This document shows, piece after piece, positions 1-7,799 of a stretch of DNA of 14,630 nucleotides. Below the pieces are notes generated by a model. It was not told where the DNA came from. It worked only from the letters and a program-made list of their open reading frames with translations, and made no database searches. Source of the DNA: Acidobacteriota bacterium. GTDB lineage: Bacteria > Acidobacteriota > Blastocatellia > Pyrinomonadales > Pyrinomonadaceae. The DNA is taken from contig QHXE01000242.1 in assembly GCA_003222835.1 (NCBI GenBank), positions 1 through 14,630 on the forward strand, given 5' to 3'. A program made the position numbers and the translations under genes. Positions within the stretch are counted from its first letter, which is position 1. Each line of letters starts with the position of its first letter.

Positions 1-135
1 CTTCATTGGCGTAGGCCAGGTTTCGATCGCTTCGGCAGCCATGCGGTACGAGCGAACGCGAAACGTGTCCTCGCCACGGACTTCCATTAGCGAGGCCATG
101 CGATTGAAGCGACGAGCGATTTCTTCGTTATCCAT
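1..135 (-). CDS. polX: PolX-family DNA polymerase / 3'-5' exonuclease, N-terminal fragment (partial)
   Basis: Only the first 45 codons are in the window; the gene runs off the left edge. The reading frame starts at the ATG at 133-135 on the minus strand and begins MDNEEIARRFNRMASLMEV, followed by RGEDTFRVRSYRMAAEAIE. This matches the start of bacterial X-family polymerases (PolX), whose N-terminal helix-hairpin-helix region begins with a similar pattern: N-x-E-I-A, then L-x-x-x-G-E-x-x-F-x-x-R-A/S-Y-R-x-A-A-x-x-I-E. Family members act in base-excision repair as gap-filling polymerases and usually carry a C-terminal PHP exonuclease domain, which lies outside this window. No Shine-Dalgarno sequence precedes the ATG; a heptamer repeat array ends six bases upstream of it. 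The gene is divergent from the S46 peptidase gene. The call rests on a short fragment, so it is good but not certain. Confidence 0.72.
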   Translation of the reverse strand, partial: MDNEEIARRFNRMASLMEVRGEDTFRVRSYRMAAEAIETWPTPMK

Positions 136-141
136 CCAGTG

Positions 142-239
142 GTGAATGGTAAATGGTAAATCGTGAATGGTAAATAGCCGGCAGAGCCAGCCATGTCGCG
201 CGCCCAGCCATTTACGATTTACCATTTACGATTTACCAT
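142..239. repeat. Inverted pair of heptamer arrays, (C/G)ATTTAC type
   Basis: On the minus strand, 142-176 reads as five consecutive 7-base units (CATTCAC, CATTTAC, GATTTAC, CATTCAC, then a variant). On the plus strand, 209-236 reads as four units alternating CATTTAC and GATTTAC. The two arrays face each other, so 153-175 can pair with 217-239 over 23 bases with a single G-T wobble, leaving a 41-base loop. The element fills most of the gap between the divergent polX and S46 peptidase genes and stops six bases from the polX ATG. It is not followed by a T run, so it is not a typical terminator. The 7-base unit with varied last two bases recurs at 10453-10576 and 11832-12022. Confidence 0.85.
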
Positions 240-311
240 CCTGAGGCATCCAATTGAACAGCAAGATGCTCTAAAATCTTCTCCCTTTAGACCAACTTAT
301 CGAGGTTACCA

Positions 312-2423
312 ATGAAGCTTAGAAAATTCCTGTGCGCGCTAATTCTGGCGCTGTTTAGTCTGCAAACTCTTAACTTCACCGCCCTTGCCGATGAAGGCAT
401 GTGGCCGTTCAATAACGTTCCCCGGGCCGAGATCAAAAAGAAGTACGGCTTCGATGTTACCGACGAATGGCTGCGGAAGGTGCAACTCGCTTCGGTGCGA
501 TTCAACAACGGCGGATCCGGCTCGTTCGTTTCTCCAAAGGGTCTGGTGCTTACGAACTATCACATCGTCGAAGACATCGTTAACGACGTGAGCACGCCGC
601 AGAAGGATCTGGCGAAGGAGGGGTTTGTGGCGCGCACGCCCGCGGACGAGATCAAAGCGCCGAGCCTGGAACTCAACGTGCTGATGAGCATCGAAGACGT
701 GACCGCGCGCGTCAATGGCGCAGTCAAATCGGGAATGTCTGATGCCCGGGCCTTTGCCGCGCGGCTCGCCGAAATTGCAGCGATCGAAGCTGAGTCGACC
801 AAAGCCACCGGACTTCGTTCCGACGTAATTACGCTCTATCAAGGCGCTCAGTACAATCTCTATCGCTATAAAAAATACACCGACGTGCGTTTGGTTTTCG
901 TGCCGGAATTCCAGGCCGCATTCTTTGGCGGCGATCCTGATAACTTCAACTTTCCGCGCTTTAACATCGACATGGCGCTGGTGCGCGTTTACGAAAACGA
1001 TCAGCCGGTTCATCCGCCGAGCTACTTCAAATGGTCGCCCACGGGAGCAAAAGAGGGCGAGGTGGTTTTCGTCACCGGCAATCCCGGTTCGACCGCGCGC
1101 TTGAACACGGTCGCTCATCTTGAAGAGCTTCGCGACACGAGCATTCCGATCATTTTGCGTTTGTTAGAACGCCGCGAAGCGATGCTCAAAAAATATATGG
1201 CCATGGGCGAAGAGCAGACTCGCCGCGCCGAGAATGAATTGAACAGTATCCAGAATAGCTTGAAGGTTTATCGCGGCCAGCTTGCCGGTTTGAAGGATAA
1301 AGCGCTCATGGACCGCAAGAGGATGGACGAAATGGCGCTGCGCCAATGGATCTTTGCTAATCCCGACCGACAGAAGACGTACGGCGATCCCTGGGATGCG
1401 ATCGCCAAGGCGCACCAGAGTCTGCCATCCTACATTCGCGAGCGAAGAATTTTCGATCAAGCGGCCGGATTCAACACTACGACGTTTGGTTTCGCGCGCA
1501 CGCTGGTCAGACTCGCCGATGAAAGTCAAAAGCCGAACGCCGAACGCCTGCCGGAATTCACCGACGCGCGGCGCGCTTCGCTCGAGTTAGCTTTGTATTC
1601 GCCCGCGCCAATCTATGACGATTTCGAGAAGCTGAAGCTGGCTGATTCACTCGGCTTCATGGTCGAAATGTTGGGTGCCGATCATCCGCTGGTCAAACAG
1701 ATCATGAACGGCAAAACGCCTGAAGCCCGCGCCAACGAATTGATCGAAGGGACGAAGCTGAAGGATGTCGCGTATCGCAAAGAATTGGCGGCCGGTGGCA
1801 AGCGGGCGATCGAATCATCGACCGATCCGATGACCGTTCTGGCCCGGCTGATCGATCCGAAGGCGCGCGACTTGCGCAAGCGTTTCGAAAACGAGGTCAC
1901 CGGCGTCGAGCGCACGAACTATGCAAAGATCGCGCGCGCTCGGTTCGCGAACGAAGGAACCTCGATTTATCCCGATGCGACCTTCACTCTGCGGCTGTCG
2001 TACGGCGCCGTGAAAGGTTACATGGAAAACGGTAAGCGAGTCGCGCCGTTCACTACACTCGGTGGTCTCTACGATCGCGCGGCGAATTTCAAGTATCGAT
2101 TTCCATACAACCTGCCGCCGCGCTGGATGGAGAAAAAGCCGGCGATTAAAATGAGCACGCCGTTCAATTTCGTCTCGACCGACGACATCATCGGCGGCAA
2201 TTCGGGCTCACCAACTATCAACAAGAACGCTGAGTTGGTCGGCCTAATCTTCGACGGCAACATTCAATCGCTGGTCGGTGACTTTATTTATGACGAGTCA
2301 GTCAACCGGGCGATTTCTGTCGACGTGCGCGCGATGAACGAAGTGCTGCGGAAGGTTTTCGGCGCGAATGAAATCGCGGACGAGTTGACACAAGCCCGAG
2401 CAGAAACTTTCGGGGGAGGGTAA
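312..2423 (+). CDS. S46-family serine dipeptidyl aminopeptidase (DPP7-like), secreted
   Basis: The protein has 703 residues, the usual length for peptidase family S46. These exported enzymes remove dipeptides from the N-terminus of oligopeptides. Residues 1-26 form a signal peptide ending in A-L-A; the predicted mature end is DEGMW, typical of the family because the N-terminal region helps bind substrate. The chymotrypsin-like halves supply the triad: His84 in LTNYHIVED, Asp220 in FNIDMALVRVY, Ser631 in GGNSGSP. A long helical domain separates Asp220 from Ser631. The residue 18 after the catalytic Ser is Gly (FDGN). In DPP11 the equivalent is Arg, which selects Asp/Glu; Gly suggests DPP7-like preference for hydrophobic P1 residues. 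GAGG at 302-305 lies six bases before the ATG and supports this start. The likely role is peptide feeding at the cell surface or periplasm; specificity is inferred. Confidence 0.93.
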   Translation: MKLRKFLCALILALFSLQTLNFTALADEGMWPFNNVPRAEIKKKYGFDVTDEWLRKVQLASVRFNNGGSGSFVSPKGLVLTNYHIVEDIVNDVSTPQKDLAKEGFVARTPADEIKAPSLELNVLMSIEDVTARVNGAVKSGMSDARAFAARLAEIAAIEAESTKATGLRSDVITLYQGAQYNLYRYKKYTDVRLVFVPEFQAAFFGGDPDNFNFPRFNIDMALVRVYENDQPVHPPSYFKWSPTGAKEGEVVFVTGNPGSTARLNTVAHLEELRDTSIPIILRLLERREAMLKKYMAMGEEQTRRAENELNSIQNSLKVYRGQLAGLKDKALMDRKRMDEMALRQWIFANPDRQKTYGDPWDAIAKAHQSLPSYIRERRIFDQAAGFNTTTFGFARTLVRLADESQKPNAERLPEFTDARRASLELALYSPAPIYDDFEKLKLADSLGFMVEMLGADHPLVKQIMNGKTPEARANELIEGTKLKDVAYRKELAAGGKRAIESSTDPMTVLARLIDPKARDLRKRFENEVTGVERTNYAKIARARFANEGTSIYPDATFTLRLSYGAVKGYMENGKRVAPFTTLGGLYDRAANFKYRFPYNLPPRWMEKKPAIKMSTPFNFVSTDDIIGGNSGSPTINKNAELVGLIFDGNIQSLVGDFIYDESVNRAISVDVRAMNEVLRKVFGANEIADELTQARAETFGGG

Positions 2424-2614
2424 GGAGATCTTTCTTAGTAAGGACTAGGTTCTCAATTGATAGACTTGGCTGATCGTAAAGAATTAGCTTGAGTTTTTGA
2501 GCATCGCTTCGAATTGAATTAGGTGTTGGTGGTTAGATCAAACGCAAGAATCAAAGCATCTCCCGGAATGAGTTTGATGTTCGTCTGGTTCAAAGCAGCC
2601 GGGGAACGTCGTTT

Positions 2615-3697
2615 TCAGGCCATAAAGTTCAGCACCCCGCGGCGGTGAGAAACCTTCGCGCCGCCGGGTAACTCGACAATTCGCCCGCCACGATCGCCGA
2701 ACAGCAAGCTCTCGACCGCGAAGACGTGGACACGTTCGATCCTTCGCAAATCGCCGCGGCAGCGCCGGAGCCACTGCCGCAGGGCACGCCGGCGCAGTGC
2801 TGATGGCGCCGAAGCAAGCAAATCCGTTCGTAAAGACGGGCAGTCTTTTCCCTCGGCACTAGGGCTTTCGTTAGTCGCAATGGACAGCGCAAAAAGGTGT
2901 CTGGCTGCGACCTCGAGGGCGTTATTGTCTTCGCGCAGAACTTCCGCCGTGCGGGCCAAAGCTTCCACCAGCTTCGGATTGAATGATTGCATTAACGGCA
3001 GCAATTGGGTGCGCACACGGACTCGAGCGAACCTTTCGTCTTCATTCATTTCATCAGCGCGAACCTCGACTCCCTGGCTCTGGCAATAGGTCGCAGTGTC
3101 GCCACGCCTGGCCCACGAAAGCAGAGGCCGCGCCAGCAAAGCCCCGCCTTTTTCAATCATCGTTCGCACCGGTTCGATTCCTCCCAACCCATCCAGACCA
3201 CTGCCTCGCAAGAGATTCAACAGAACGGTTTCCGCTTGGTCGTCCATTGTGTGTGCGGTAAGGACGATCTCCGCCCGGTTTCTGTTAGCGGTCTTCGCGA
3301 GAAATTCATAGCGAGCGCGACGCGCGGCTTGTTCGAGATTGTCACCTGTTTTCTTCGCAAGAGTCTTAACTTCGACACTCCCGACTGAACTCTGATGACC
3401 GAATTGCTTTGCCAACCGCGCGACCCAACGCGCATCTGCATCACTCGTCAATCGCAGTTTATGATTCAGATGAGCGACACACAGCGTGAGATTCAGCTTG
3501 CCTGACTTGACTAGTTCATCCAACGCCAGGAGCAACGCCACCGAGTCCGCGCCGCCAGAGACAGCGACGATTACGGTTGCGCCGGTGGTGGCCAACTTAA
3601 GCTTCCGCCACTCGCGCAAGAGTGCTCGTGCAAATGAACTAAGCGTGCGCCCGCTCGATCGGGGCGTCGGTTTAGTTGCTGATCGCTTTCTTGTCAT
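2615..3697 (-). CDS. tilS: tRNA(Ile)-lysidine synthase
   Basis: TilS attaches lysine to C34 of the CAU-anticodon isoleucine tRNA, using ATP, so that it reads AUA codons; the enzyme is normally essential and cytosolic. The 360-residue product shows the PP-loop SGGADS at 47-52, HLNHKLR at 76-82, the AHTMDDQAET segment at 148-157 followed by LLRGSGLDGLGGI, and RPLL at 190-193. The segment DEMNEDERFARVRVR (about 215-229) stands where most TilS proteins have a D-x-S-N...R-N-R-I-R pattern, so it is somewhat diverged. The C-terminal TilS domain ends with RIVELPGGAKVSHRRGVLNF. The first 20 residues are basic and low-complexity. No Shine-Dalgarno precedes the ATG. The gene converges with the S46 gene across 191 bases in which I found no convincing intrinsic terminator, and it diverges from mqnP. 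Confidence 0.93.
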   Translation of the reverse strand: MTRKRSATKPTPRSSGRTLSSFARALLREWRKLKLATTGATVIVAVSGGADSVALLLALDELVKSGKLNLTLCVAHLNHKLRLTSDADARWVARLAKQFGHQSSVGSVEVKTLAKKTGDNLEQAARRARYEFLAKTANRNRAEIVLTAHTMDDQAETVLLNLLRGSGLDGLGGIEPVRTMIEKGGALLARPLLSWARRGDTATYCQSQGVEVRADEMNEDERFARVRVRTQLLPLMQSFNPKLVEALARTAEVLREDNNALEVAARHLFALSIATNESPSAEGKDCPSLRTDLLASAPSALRRRALRQWLRRCRGDLRRIERVHVFAVESLLFGDRGGRIVELPGGAKVSHRRGVLNFMA

Positions 3698-3733
3698 TTT
3701 GGGCGTTGATTTGGGCCAACCAAACTCGGGGAA

Positions 3734-3742
3734 ATTCTAGCA
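3734..3742 (-). promoter_or_regulatory. Candidate extended -10 promoter for tilS
   Basis: On the minus strand this reads TGCTAGAAT, an extended -10 element (TGn plus a 5/6 match to TATAAT). A TTGACG lies upstream but only 14 bases away, which is short for a -35 box, so the extended -10 would have to carry the promoter. A transcript would start near 3727, leaving about 30 bases of leader before the tilS ATG. Confidence 0.4.
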
Positions 3743-3796
3743 TTGCGTTCGAACGTCAACCAGGCATCAATTCTGGACTCGGATTTCCGCATGGGC

Positions 3797-3825
3797 TTGC
3801 CTATCGTCTGCGGCGAACATAAGAT
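3797..3825 (+). promoter_or_regulatory. Candidate sigma70 promoter for the menaquinone operon
   Basis: TTGCCT (3797-3802) and TAAGAT (3820-3825) are separated by 17 bases; each matches its consensus at 4 of 6 positions. Initiation near 3832 would give a leader of about 45 bases before the mqnP ATG at 3878. It is the best-spaced pair I found in the tilS/mqnP divergent gap, but the match is moderate and there is no experimental support. Confidence 0.35.
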
Positions 3826-3877
3826 CGAACCGCCAAGGACTGAGATTAGTAATAGTCAGCCTAGTTTAATTCGCACC

Positions 3878-4753
3878 ATGGCTACCATTGCCCGCAACGT
3901 TCGCACGACGCTCGAAATGATTAAGATTGAGCACACGCTCTTCGCGTTGCCGTTTGCTTTTCTGGGTGCAGTACTGGCGGCACGGGGACTACCAAGCGCG
4001 TCGCAAATCATTTGGATCACCTTGGCGATGATAGGAGCCCGTTCGACCGCGATGGCTTTTAATCGCATCGCCGATAAAGACTTCGACGCGCGCAATCCGA
4101 GGACGAAAATGCGCGCTATTCCGGCGGGAATTCTGTCAGTTGGCTTCGTGATGGCGTTCACGATGATTTCTGTAGGCCTCTTTCTCTTCGCCGTGACAAG
4201 GCTAAATCGTTTGACGCTGATCCTTTCGCCGATCGCCTTGGCCAGTGTCGTGTTTTATTCATACACCAAACGTTGGACGATGCTTTCTCATTTGGTTCTC
4301 GGCTGGTGTCTTTCAATTGCTCCAACAGGCGCTTGGATTGCCGTGCGCGGCGCCATCGATAGTCCTGTGCCGTTGCTGCTCTCACTCGTGGTGATGCTTT
4401 GGACGGCGGGCTTCGACGTCCTTTACGCCTGCCAGGATTACGACTTTGATTTGCGCGAGGGTTTGTATTCGATTCCCGCGCGAGTCGGCATCGCTCGCTC
4501 GTTATGGATATCGCGCGCCTTGCACGCGGGCGCGTTTGCAGCGTTGGTTGCGTTATACTTTCTGACGAATCTGGGAATGCCGGCCGTGGTGGGCGTAGTC
4601 GCAACCGGCGCGTTATTGATTTATCAGCACACGCTGGTGCGCGCGAATGACTTGAGCAGATTGAACGCCGCGTTTTTTACGACTAATGCGTTCGTGAGCG
4701 TGATCTTGTTTGCGTCTTTTGGCGCGGCCGTCTTGTTGGCCCGGTTCTTCTGA
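3878..4753 (+). CDS. mqnP: UbiA-type prenyltransferase of menaquinone biosynthesis (MqnP-like)
   Basis: This is a 291-residue membrane enzyme of the UbiA superfamily. The first Asp-rich motif is NRIADKDFD at 62-70 (N62, D66, D70) and the second lies in [12 protein letters not shown] (D180, D187, D191); these bind the magnesium-diphosphate of the polyprenyl donor. Several hydrophobic helices follow each motif. The [14 protein letters not shown] segment near the N-terminus and the [14 protein letters not shown] stretch are usual for bacterial UbiA/MqnP proteins. Because mqnE and mqnD lie immediately downstream, the acceptor is most likely 1,4-dihydroxy-6-naphthoate rather than 4-hydroxybenzoate; that is inferred from context. 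The frame is open back to 3743, but the extra 45 residues are unlike the family and the conserved region begins at [19 protein letters not shown], so the ATG at 3878 is chosen. The stop overlaps the Shine-Dalgarno (GAGAGG) of the next gene. Confidence 0.85.
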   Translation: MATIARNVRTTLEMIKIEHTLFALPFAFLGAVLAARGLPSASQIIWITLAMIGARSTAMAFNRIADKDFDARNPRTKMRAIPAGILSVGFVMAFTMISVGLFLFAVTRLNRLTLILSPIALASVVFYSYTKRWTMLSHLVLGWCLSIAPTGAWIAVRGAIDSPVPLLLSLVVMLWTAGFDVLYACQDYDFDLREGLYSIPARVGIARSLWISRALHAGAFAALVALYFLTNLGMPAVVGVVATGALLIYQHTLVRANDLSRLNAAFFTTNAFVSVILFASFGAAVLLARFF

Positions 4754-4768
4754 GAGGTCAATAGACTT

Positions 4769-5374
4769 ATGCTCGATTCTCCATTCGGAAGGTTTGTGCT
4801 TCGGCTTGGTCCGTTGAAAGGAAAGATCGGCGAAGATGAATACCTCGCGGTTTGCCAACTCAATGAGCAACTCGTGATTGAGCGCAATCAAGAAGGCGAT
4901 TGGGAGATTCAATCTCTCAATGGCGCAATCGATAGTCTGAGGAACGCAGCGTTGACGAGGGCAGTCGCAGATTGGGCGAAGAAGGATGGGACCGGGATTG
5001 GTTTCGGTGCTTTTACGGGATTCACCTTGCCGAGCGGCGCCGTTCGCGCACCGGATCACGCCTGGATTCGCAGGGAGAGATGGGAGACACTCTCGGAAGA
5101 TCAGAAGGAAAGGTTTGCGCCATTTAGCCCCGACTTCGTTGTAGAAGTCCGAGGGAAACACGAATGTCTCAAAGAGTTGCAGGCGAAGTTGGAAGAGTAT
5201 ATGGCAAATGGGTCTCGACTTGGTTGGCTACTCGATCCAGAGGAGCATACAGCCTACGTCTATCGCGAGAGAGCGCCTGTTAAAGTCTTGAAGAACGCTG
5301 AGGCAATCAGTGGCGAGCCGCTGCTTCGCGGACTCACTGTGGATCTGACAGAACTATGGAATCCTTCGATCTAA
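4769..5374 (+). CDS. Uma2-family (DUF820) nuclease-like protein
   Basis: The 201-residue protein fits the Uma2 family, which has a PD-(D/E)xK endonuclease-type fold and is very abundant in cyanobacteria and other environmental bacteria; its biological role is poorly known. Visible family features are [12 protein letters not shown] (21-32), [18 protein letters not shown] (83-100, with D96), RRERWETL (101-108), SPDFVVEVR (120-128, with D122 and E126) and [17 protein letters not shown] (141-157). The usual glycine-rich MPPTGG-like stretch is replaced by LNGAIDS, so that region is degenerate. It lies 15 bases after mqnP and its last 19 bases overlap the start of mqnE. Seven of its 15 arginine codons are AGA/AGG, compared with about 2 of 20 in mqnE, which hints at later acquisition. 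A part in menaquinone synthesis is unlikely; co-transcription is almost certain. Confidence 0.82.
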   Translation: MLDSPFGRFVLRLGPLKGKIGEDEYLAVCQLNEQLVIERNQEGDWEIQSLNGAIDSLRNAALTRAVADWAKKDGTGIGFGAFTGFTLPSGAVRAPDHAWIRRERWETLSEDQKERFAPFSPDFVVEVRGKHECLKELQAKLEEYMANGSRLGWLLDPEEHTAYVYRERAPVKVLKNAEAISGEPLLRGLTVDLTELWNPSI

Positions 5375-6462
5375 ACCTGAAGGCGCTAGCCACTAAAGTC
5401 GAGAACAGCGAACGGCTCTCGTTCGAGGATGGCGTTGCGCTCTTTAATACGGATGACCTTAACACGCTCGGCAAACTCGCCGATGCGGTTCGTCGGCAGA
5501 AGCACGGCCGCACGACTTATTTCAATGTCAATCGGCATTTCAATCCGACGAACGTCTGTTACGTTGACTGCAAGTTCTGCGGATTCTTTCGGACACCGCG
5601 CCAGCCTGGTGCGTACACGCACAACCTGGATGATTCTTTGCGCATCGCCGGTCAAGCGGTAAGCGAAGGCGCAACTGAGCTTCACATTACGGGTGGCTTA
5701 AATACAAAGTTGCCGTTCAGCTATTTCACCGACTTGCTCTCGTCTCTGAAGAAGCAATATCCGCAGCTCCATTTAAAGGCCTTCACGATGGTCGAGCTGG
5801 ATCACTTCGCGCATTTCTACAAGATGAACGACGAGGATGTGATCCATCAATTGATGGATGCTGGATTGGATTCATGTCCAGGTGGCGGCGCCGAAATTTT
5901 TCGCGAGCCCACGCGTTCGATGATTTGCGCGCATAAATGCGACGCGCAACGTTGGCTCGATCTCGCGGGCAGCGTCCACGCGGCGGGTTTGAAAACGAAT
6001 GCGACTATGCTCTACGGCCACATCGAATCGATCGAAGACCGGGTCGACCATCTAATTCGTTTGCGCGAACAACAGGACAAATCCGGCGGCTTTCAATGTT
6101 TCATTCCGCTGGCCTTCTATCCGCCTGACACGCAGATGGCTCACTTGCCGGGCCCATCCGGCGTTGATTCGCTGAAGACGATGGCCGTATCCCGTTTGAT
6201 GCTCGACAACTTTGCGCACATTAAGGCTTACTGGGTTATGCTGGGCAAGCGACTCGCGCAAGTTGCGCTGCACTTCGGCGCCAACGACATCGACGGCACA
6301 ATTACCGAGGGTGGCGAATTGTCCGAAAGTTATTCAGTCGAAACTAATAATGAAGTAAGGATGACAAGGCCTGAATTAATCGGCCTAATTGAAGAGGCAG
6401 GATTCGAAGCGGTAGAACGCGACACCGTTTACAATCGAGTCGAGACCGCAGCAATCGCATAA
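5356..6462 (+). CDS. mqnE: Aminofutalosine synthase (radical SAM), menaquinone biosynthesis
   Basis: MqnE joins the adenosyl radical from S-adenosylmethionine to 3-[(1-carboxyvinyl)oxy]benzoate, giving 6-amino-6-deoxyfutalosine in the futalosine route to menaquinone. The 368-residue protein has the radical-SAM cluster motif CYVDCKFC (C68, C72, C75) within [20 protein letters not shown]. The NRHFNPTN lead-in, the PGGGAEIF segment (about 176-183), [25 protein letters not shown] and the C-terminal [20 protein letters not shown] pattern favour MqnE over its relative MqnC, which has different equivalents. The ATG lies inside the uma2 gene, 19 bases before the end of that gene, with no clear Shine-Dalgarno, so translation is probably coupled to uma2. 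mqnD starts six bases after the stop. Confidence 0.93.
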   Translation: MESFDLNLKALATKVENSERLSFEDGVALFNTDDLNTLGKLADAVRRQKHGRTTYFNVNRHFNPTNVCYVDCKFCGFFRTPRQPGAYTHNLDDSLRIAGQAVSEGATELHITGGLNTKLPFSYFTDLLSSLKKQYPQLHLKAFTMVELDHFAHFYKMNDEDVIHQLMDAGLDSCPGGGAEIFREPTRSMICAHKCDAQRWLDLAGSVHAAGLKTNATMLYGHIESIEDRVDHLIRLREQQDKSGGFQCFIPLAFYPPDTQMAHLPGPSGVDSLKTMAVSRLMLDNFAHIKAYWVMLGKRLAQVALHFGANDIDGTITEGGELSESYSVETNNEVRMTRPELIGLIEEAGFEAVERDTVYNRVETAAIA

Positions 6463-6468
6463 CGATTC

Positions 6469-7323
6469 ATGACAGCAGCAGCAACACAACAACGAACCAT
6501 CACACTCGCTCATTCGCCGGATTCCGATGACGCGTTTATGTTCTATGCGCTGGCGACGAATAAGATCGATACTGGCGATTTGGATTTCGAGCACGTGCTT
6601 AAAGACATTCAGACGCTGAATGAAGAAGCTCGGCAAGGAATCTATGACGTAACTGCGATCAGCTTTCACGCCTACGCCTACATTGCTGACAAATACGCTC
6701 TACTGCCGCATGGGGCTTCGATTGGCGATAACTACGGTCCGGTCGTCGTGGCAAACGAAGACCTCGATCCATCAGAGTTATCTCAAATAAAAGTCGCCGT
6801 GCCGGGCACGCTGACGAGCGCCTTTCTCGCGCTACGCATCTTCAATCCGGATTTCAAATACGAAGTCGTGCCTTTCGATCAGATCATTGAAGCAGTTACC
6901 GAAGGTCGATGCGACGCCGGCTTGCTGATTCATGAGGGCCAGCTTTTCTATCACAATCTAGGTTTGCACAAAGTTCTCGACCTCGGCGAATGGTGGCACG
7001 AACACACGAACGGTCTGCCTTTGCCGATGGGCGGTAATGCCATCCGCCGCGACCTCGGCCCCCAGACGATCAAAGAAGTTTCAGGGCTGCTGAAAGAGAG
7101 CATTCGATACTCGCTCGACAATCGCGAAGATGCCTTGCAGTATGCGATGCAGTTCGCGCGCGACATGGATCCGGCGATAGCGGATCGTTTCGTCTCGATG
7201 TGGGTAAACGAACTCACGCTCGATTACGGCGAGCGCGGACGCGAAGCAGTTCAGCGTCTGCTCGTCGAAGGACACGAACGCGGGATTATTCCACATTCGG
7301 TTGATGTGCAGTTTGTTGACTGA
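6469..7323 (+). CDS. mqnD: 1,4-dihydroxy-6-naphthoate synthase
   Basis: MqnD converts cyclic dehypoxanthinyl futalosine to 1,4-dihydroxy-6-naphthoate, the last step of the futalosine branch before prenylation. The 284-residue protein has the periplasmic-binding-like fold of the MqnA/MqnD family. Visible features are [15 protein letters not shown] (14-28), SFHAYAYI (65-72), GDNYGPVVV (86-94), [14 protein letters not shown] (112-125) and [15 protein letters not shown] (152-166). His155 in HEGQL corresponds to the His assigned as catalytic in characterised MqnD. The [13 protein letters not shown] start separates MqnD from MqnA. The gene ends the mqnP-uma2-mqnE-mqnD run; mqnA, mqnB and mqnC are not in the window and must be elsewhere if the pathway is complete. 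Confidence 0.94.
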   Translation: MTAAATQQRTITLAHSPDSDDAFMFYALATNKIDTGDLDFEHVLKDIQTLNEEARQGIYDVTAISFHAYAYIADKYALLPHGASIGDNYGPVVVANEDLDPSELSQIKVAVPGTLTSAFLALRIFNPDFKYEVVPFDQIIEAVTEGRCDAGLLIHEGQLFYHNLGLHKVLDLGEWWHEHTNGLPLPMGGNAIRRDLGPQTIKEVSGLLKESIRYSLDNREDALQYAMQFARDMDPAIADRFVSMWVNELTLDYGERGREAVQRLLVEGHERGIIPHSVDVQFVD

Positions 7324-7733
7324 TCGCGTTCCGGCCCAACAATTGATCGTAACAGTCGGAAGGGCCGCGCGCGTGAGCTTAGCGACGAAGGTCTCCTGCG
7401 AACCCAGTAACGGGTGGAGCGAACCCATTGTAACCGGGAAGTCGAACGCGTCGGGCGTGGTTGGAAAATTTCCCGTCTGAGTTGTGCCGCTATCACCGAG
7501 AACGCCTTGAAGAGTCTTCTCTGGCGCCAGTCGCTCGAGAAGGCCAGCGCTGTTCTTATCGCAGGCTGGGCAACGAAGAAATTGAAGATTGTGCCTTTCT
7601 TCGCCGGATGGAAAAGACTTTGGCTTCATTCGCGGCAAATGGGTTCATGACGCGGTCTTTTGAAGGTTTGAAATAGAACCGAGCGCGGCTCTTTCTCCTG
7701 CAATTTCGGGCCTGCTGTGTTTCCGACCATTCC
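7324..7733. other. Gap of about 410 bases without a supported gene
   Basis: Between the mqnD stop and the ffh promoter I find no reading frame I would call a gene. A minus-strand frame is open from 7638 and continues through the antisense of mqnD, and two plus-strand frames (from 7414 and 7461) are 71-78 codons long, but none shows a known motif or a ribosome binding site. CGGCCC at 7332-7337 and GGGCCG at 7362-7367 could pair after mqnD, but no T run follows. The stretch may hold a decayed gene, but I cannot identify one. Confidence 0.5.
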
Positions 7734-7762
7734 TTGACACCCCTCCGAGTGGCCCTTATCAT
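7734..7762 (+). promoter_or_regulatory. Strong sigma70-type promoter for the ffh operon
   Basis: A perfect -35 TTGACA (7734-7739) and a -10 TATCAT (7757-7762, 5 of 6) are separated by exactly 17 bases. Transcription would begin near 7769, giving a leader of about 30 bases before the ffh ATG at 7800. This is the best promoter in the window and fits high expression of the secretion and ribosomal genes that follow. Confidence 0.8.
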
Positions 7763-7799
7763 GCTTGTTTCCGCATTGGCCGGAATCGTTGTCTGATGT

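Noticed and set aside
142..239. Possible CRISPR-like array because of repeated units
   Set aside because: The units are contiguous 7-mers in facing orientation with no spacers; no cas gene is present.
339..1118. Long minus-strand open frame (259 codons) opposite the S46 peptidase gene
   Set aside because: It is antisense to a well-supported gene, has no recognisable motif or ribosome binding site, and is the sort of frame codon bias creates in a GC-rich gene.
2424..2614. Bidirectional terminator between the convergent S46 and tilS genes
   Set aside because: Expected from layout, but I could not find a GC-rich stem followed by a T run on either strand.
3743..3877. N-terminal extension of mqnP by 45 residues
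   Set aside because: The extension is unlike UbiA proteins and would overlap the candidate promoter; the family start fits the ATG at 3878.
4613..5161. Minus-strand open frame (182 codons) opposite mqnP and uma2
   Set aside because: It spans two real plus-strand genes and their junction and shows no family features.
5356..6462. Assignment of this radical SAM gene as mqnC instead of mqnE
   Set aside because: The NRHFNPTN lead-in, the YGHIE segment and the C-terminal [10 protein letters not shown] pattern fit MqnE better than MqnC.
7081..7638. Minus-strand open frame (185 codons) from the gap into mqnD
   Set aside because: About half lies antisense to mqnD, with no recognisable domain and no leader signal; kept only as a question about the gap.
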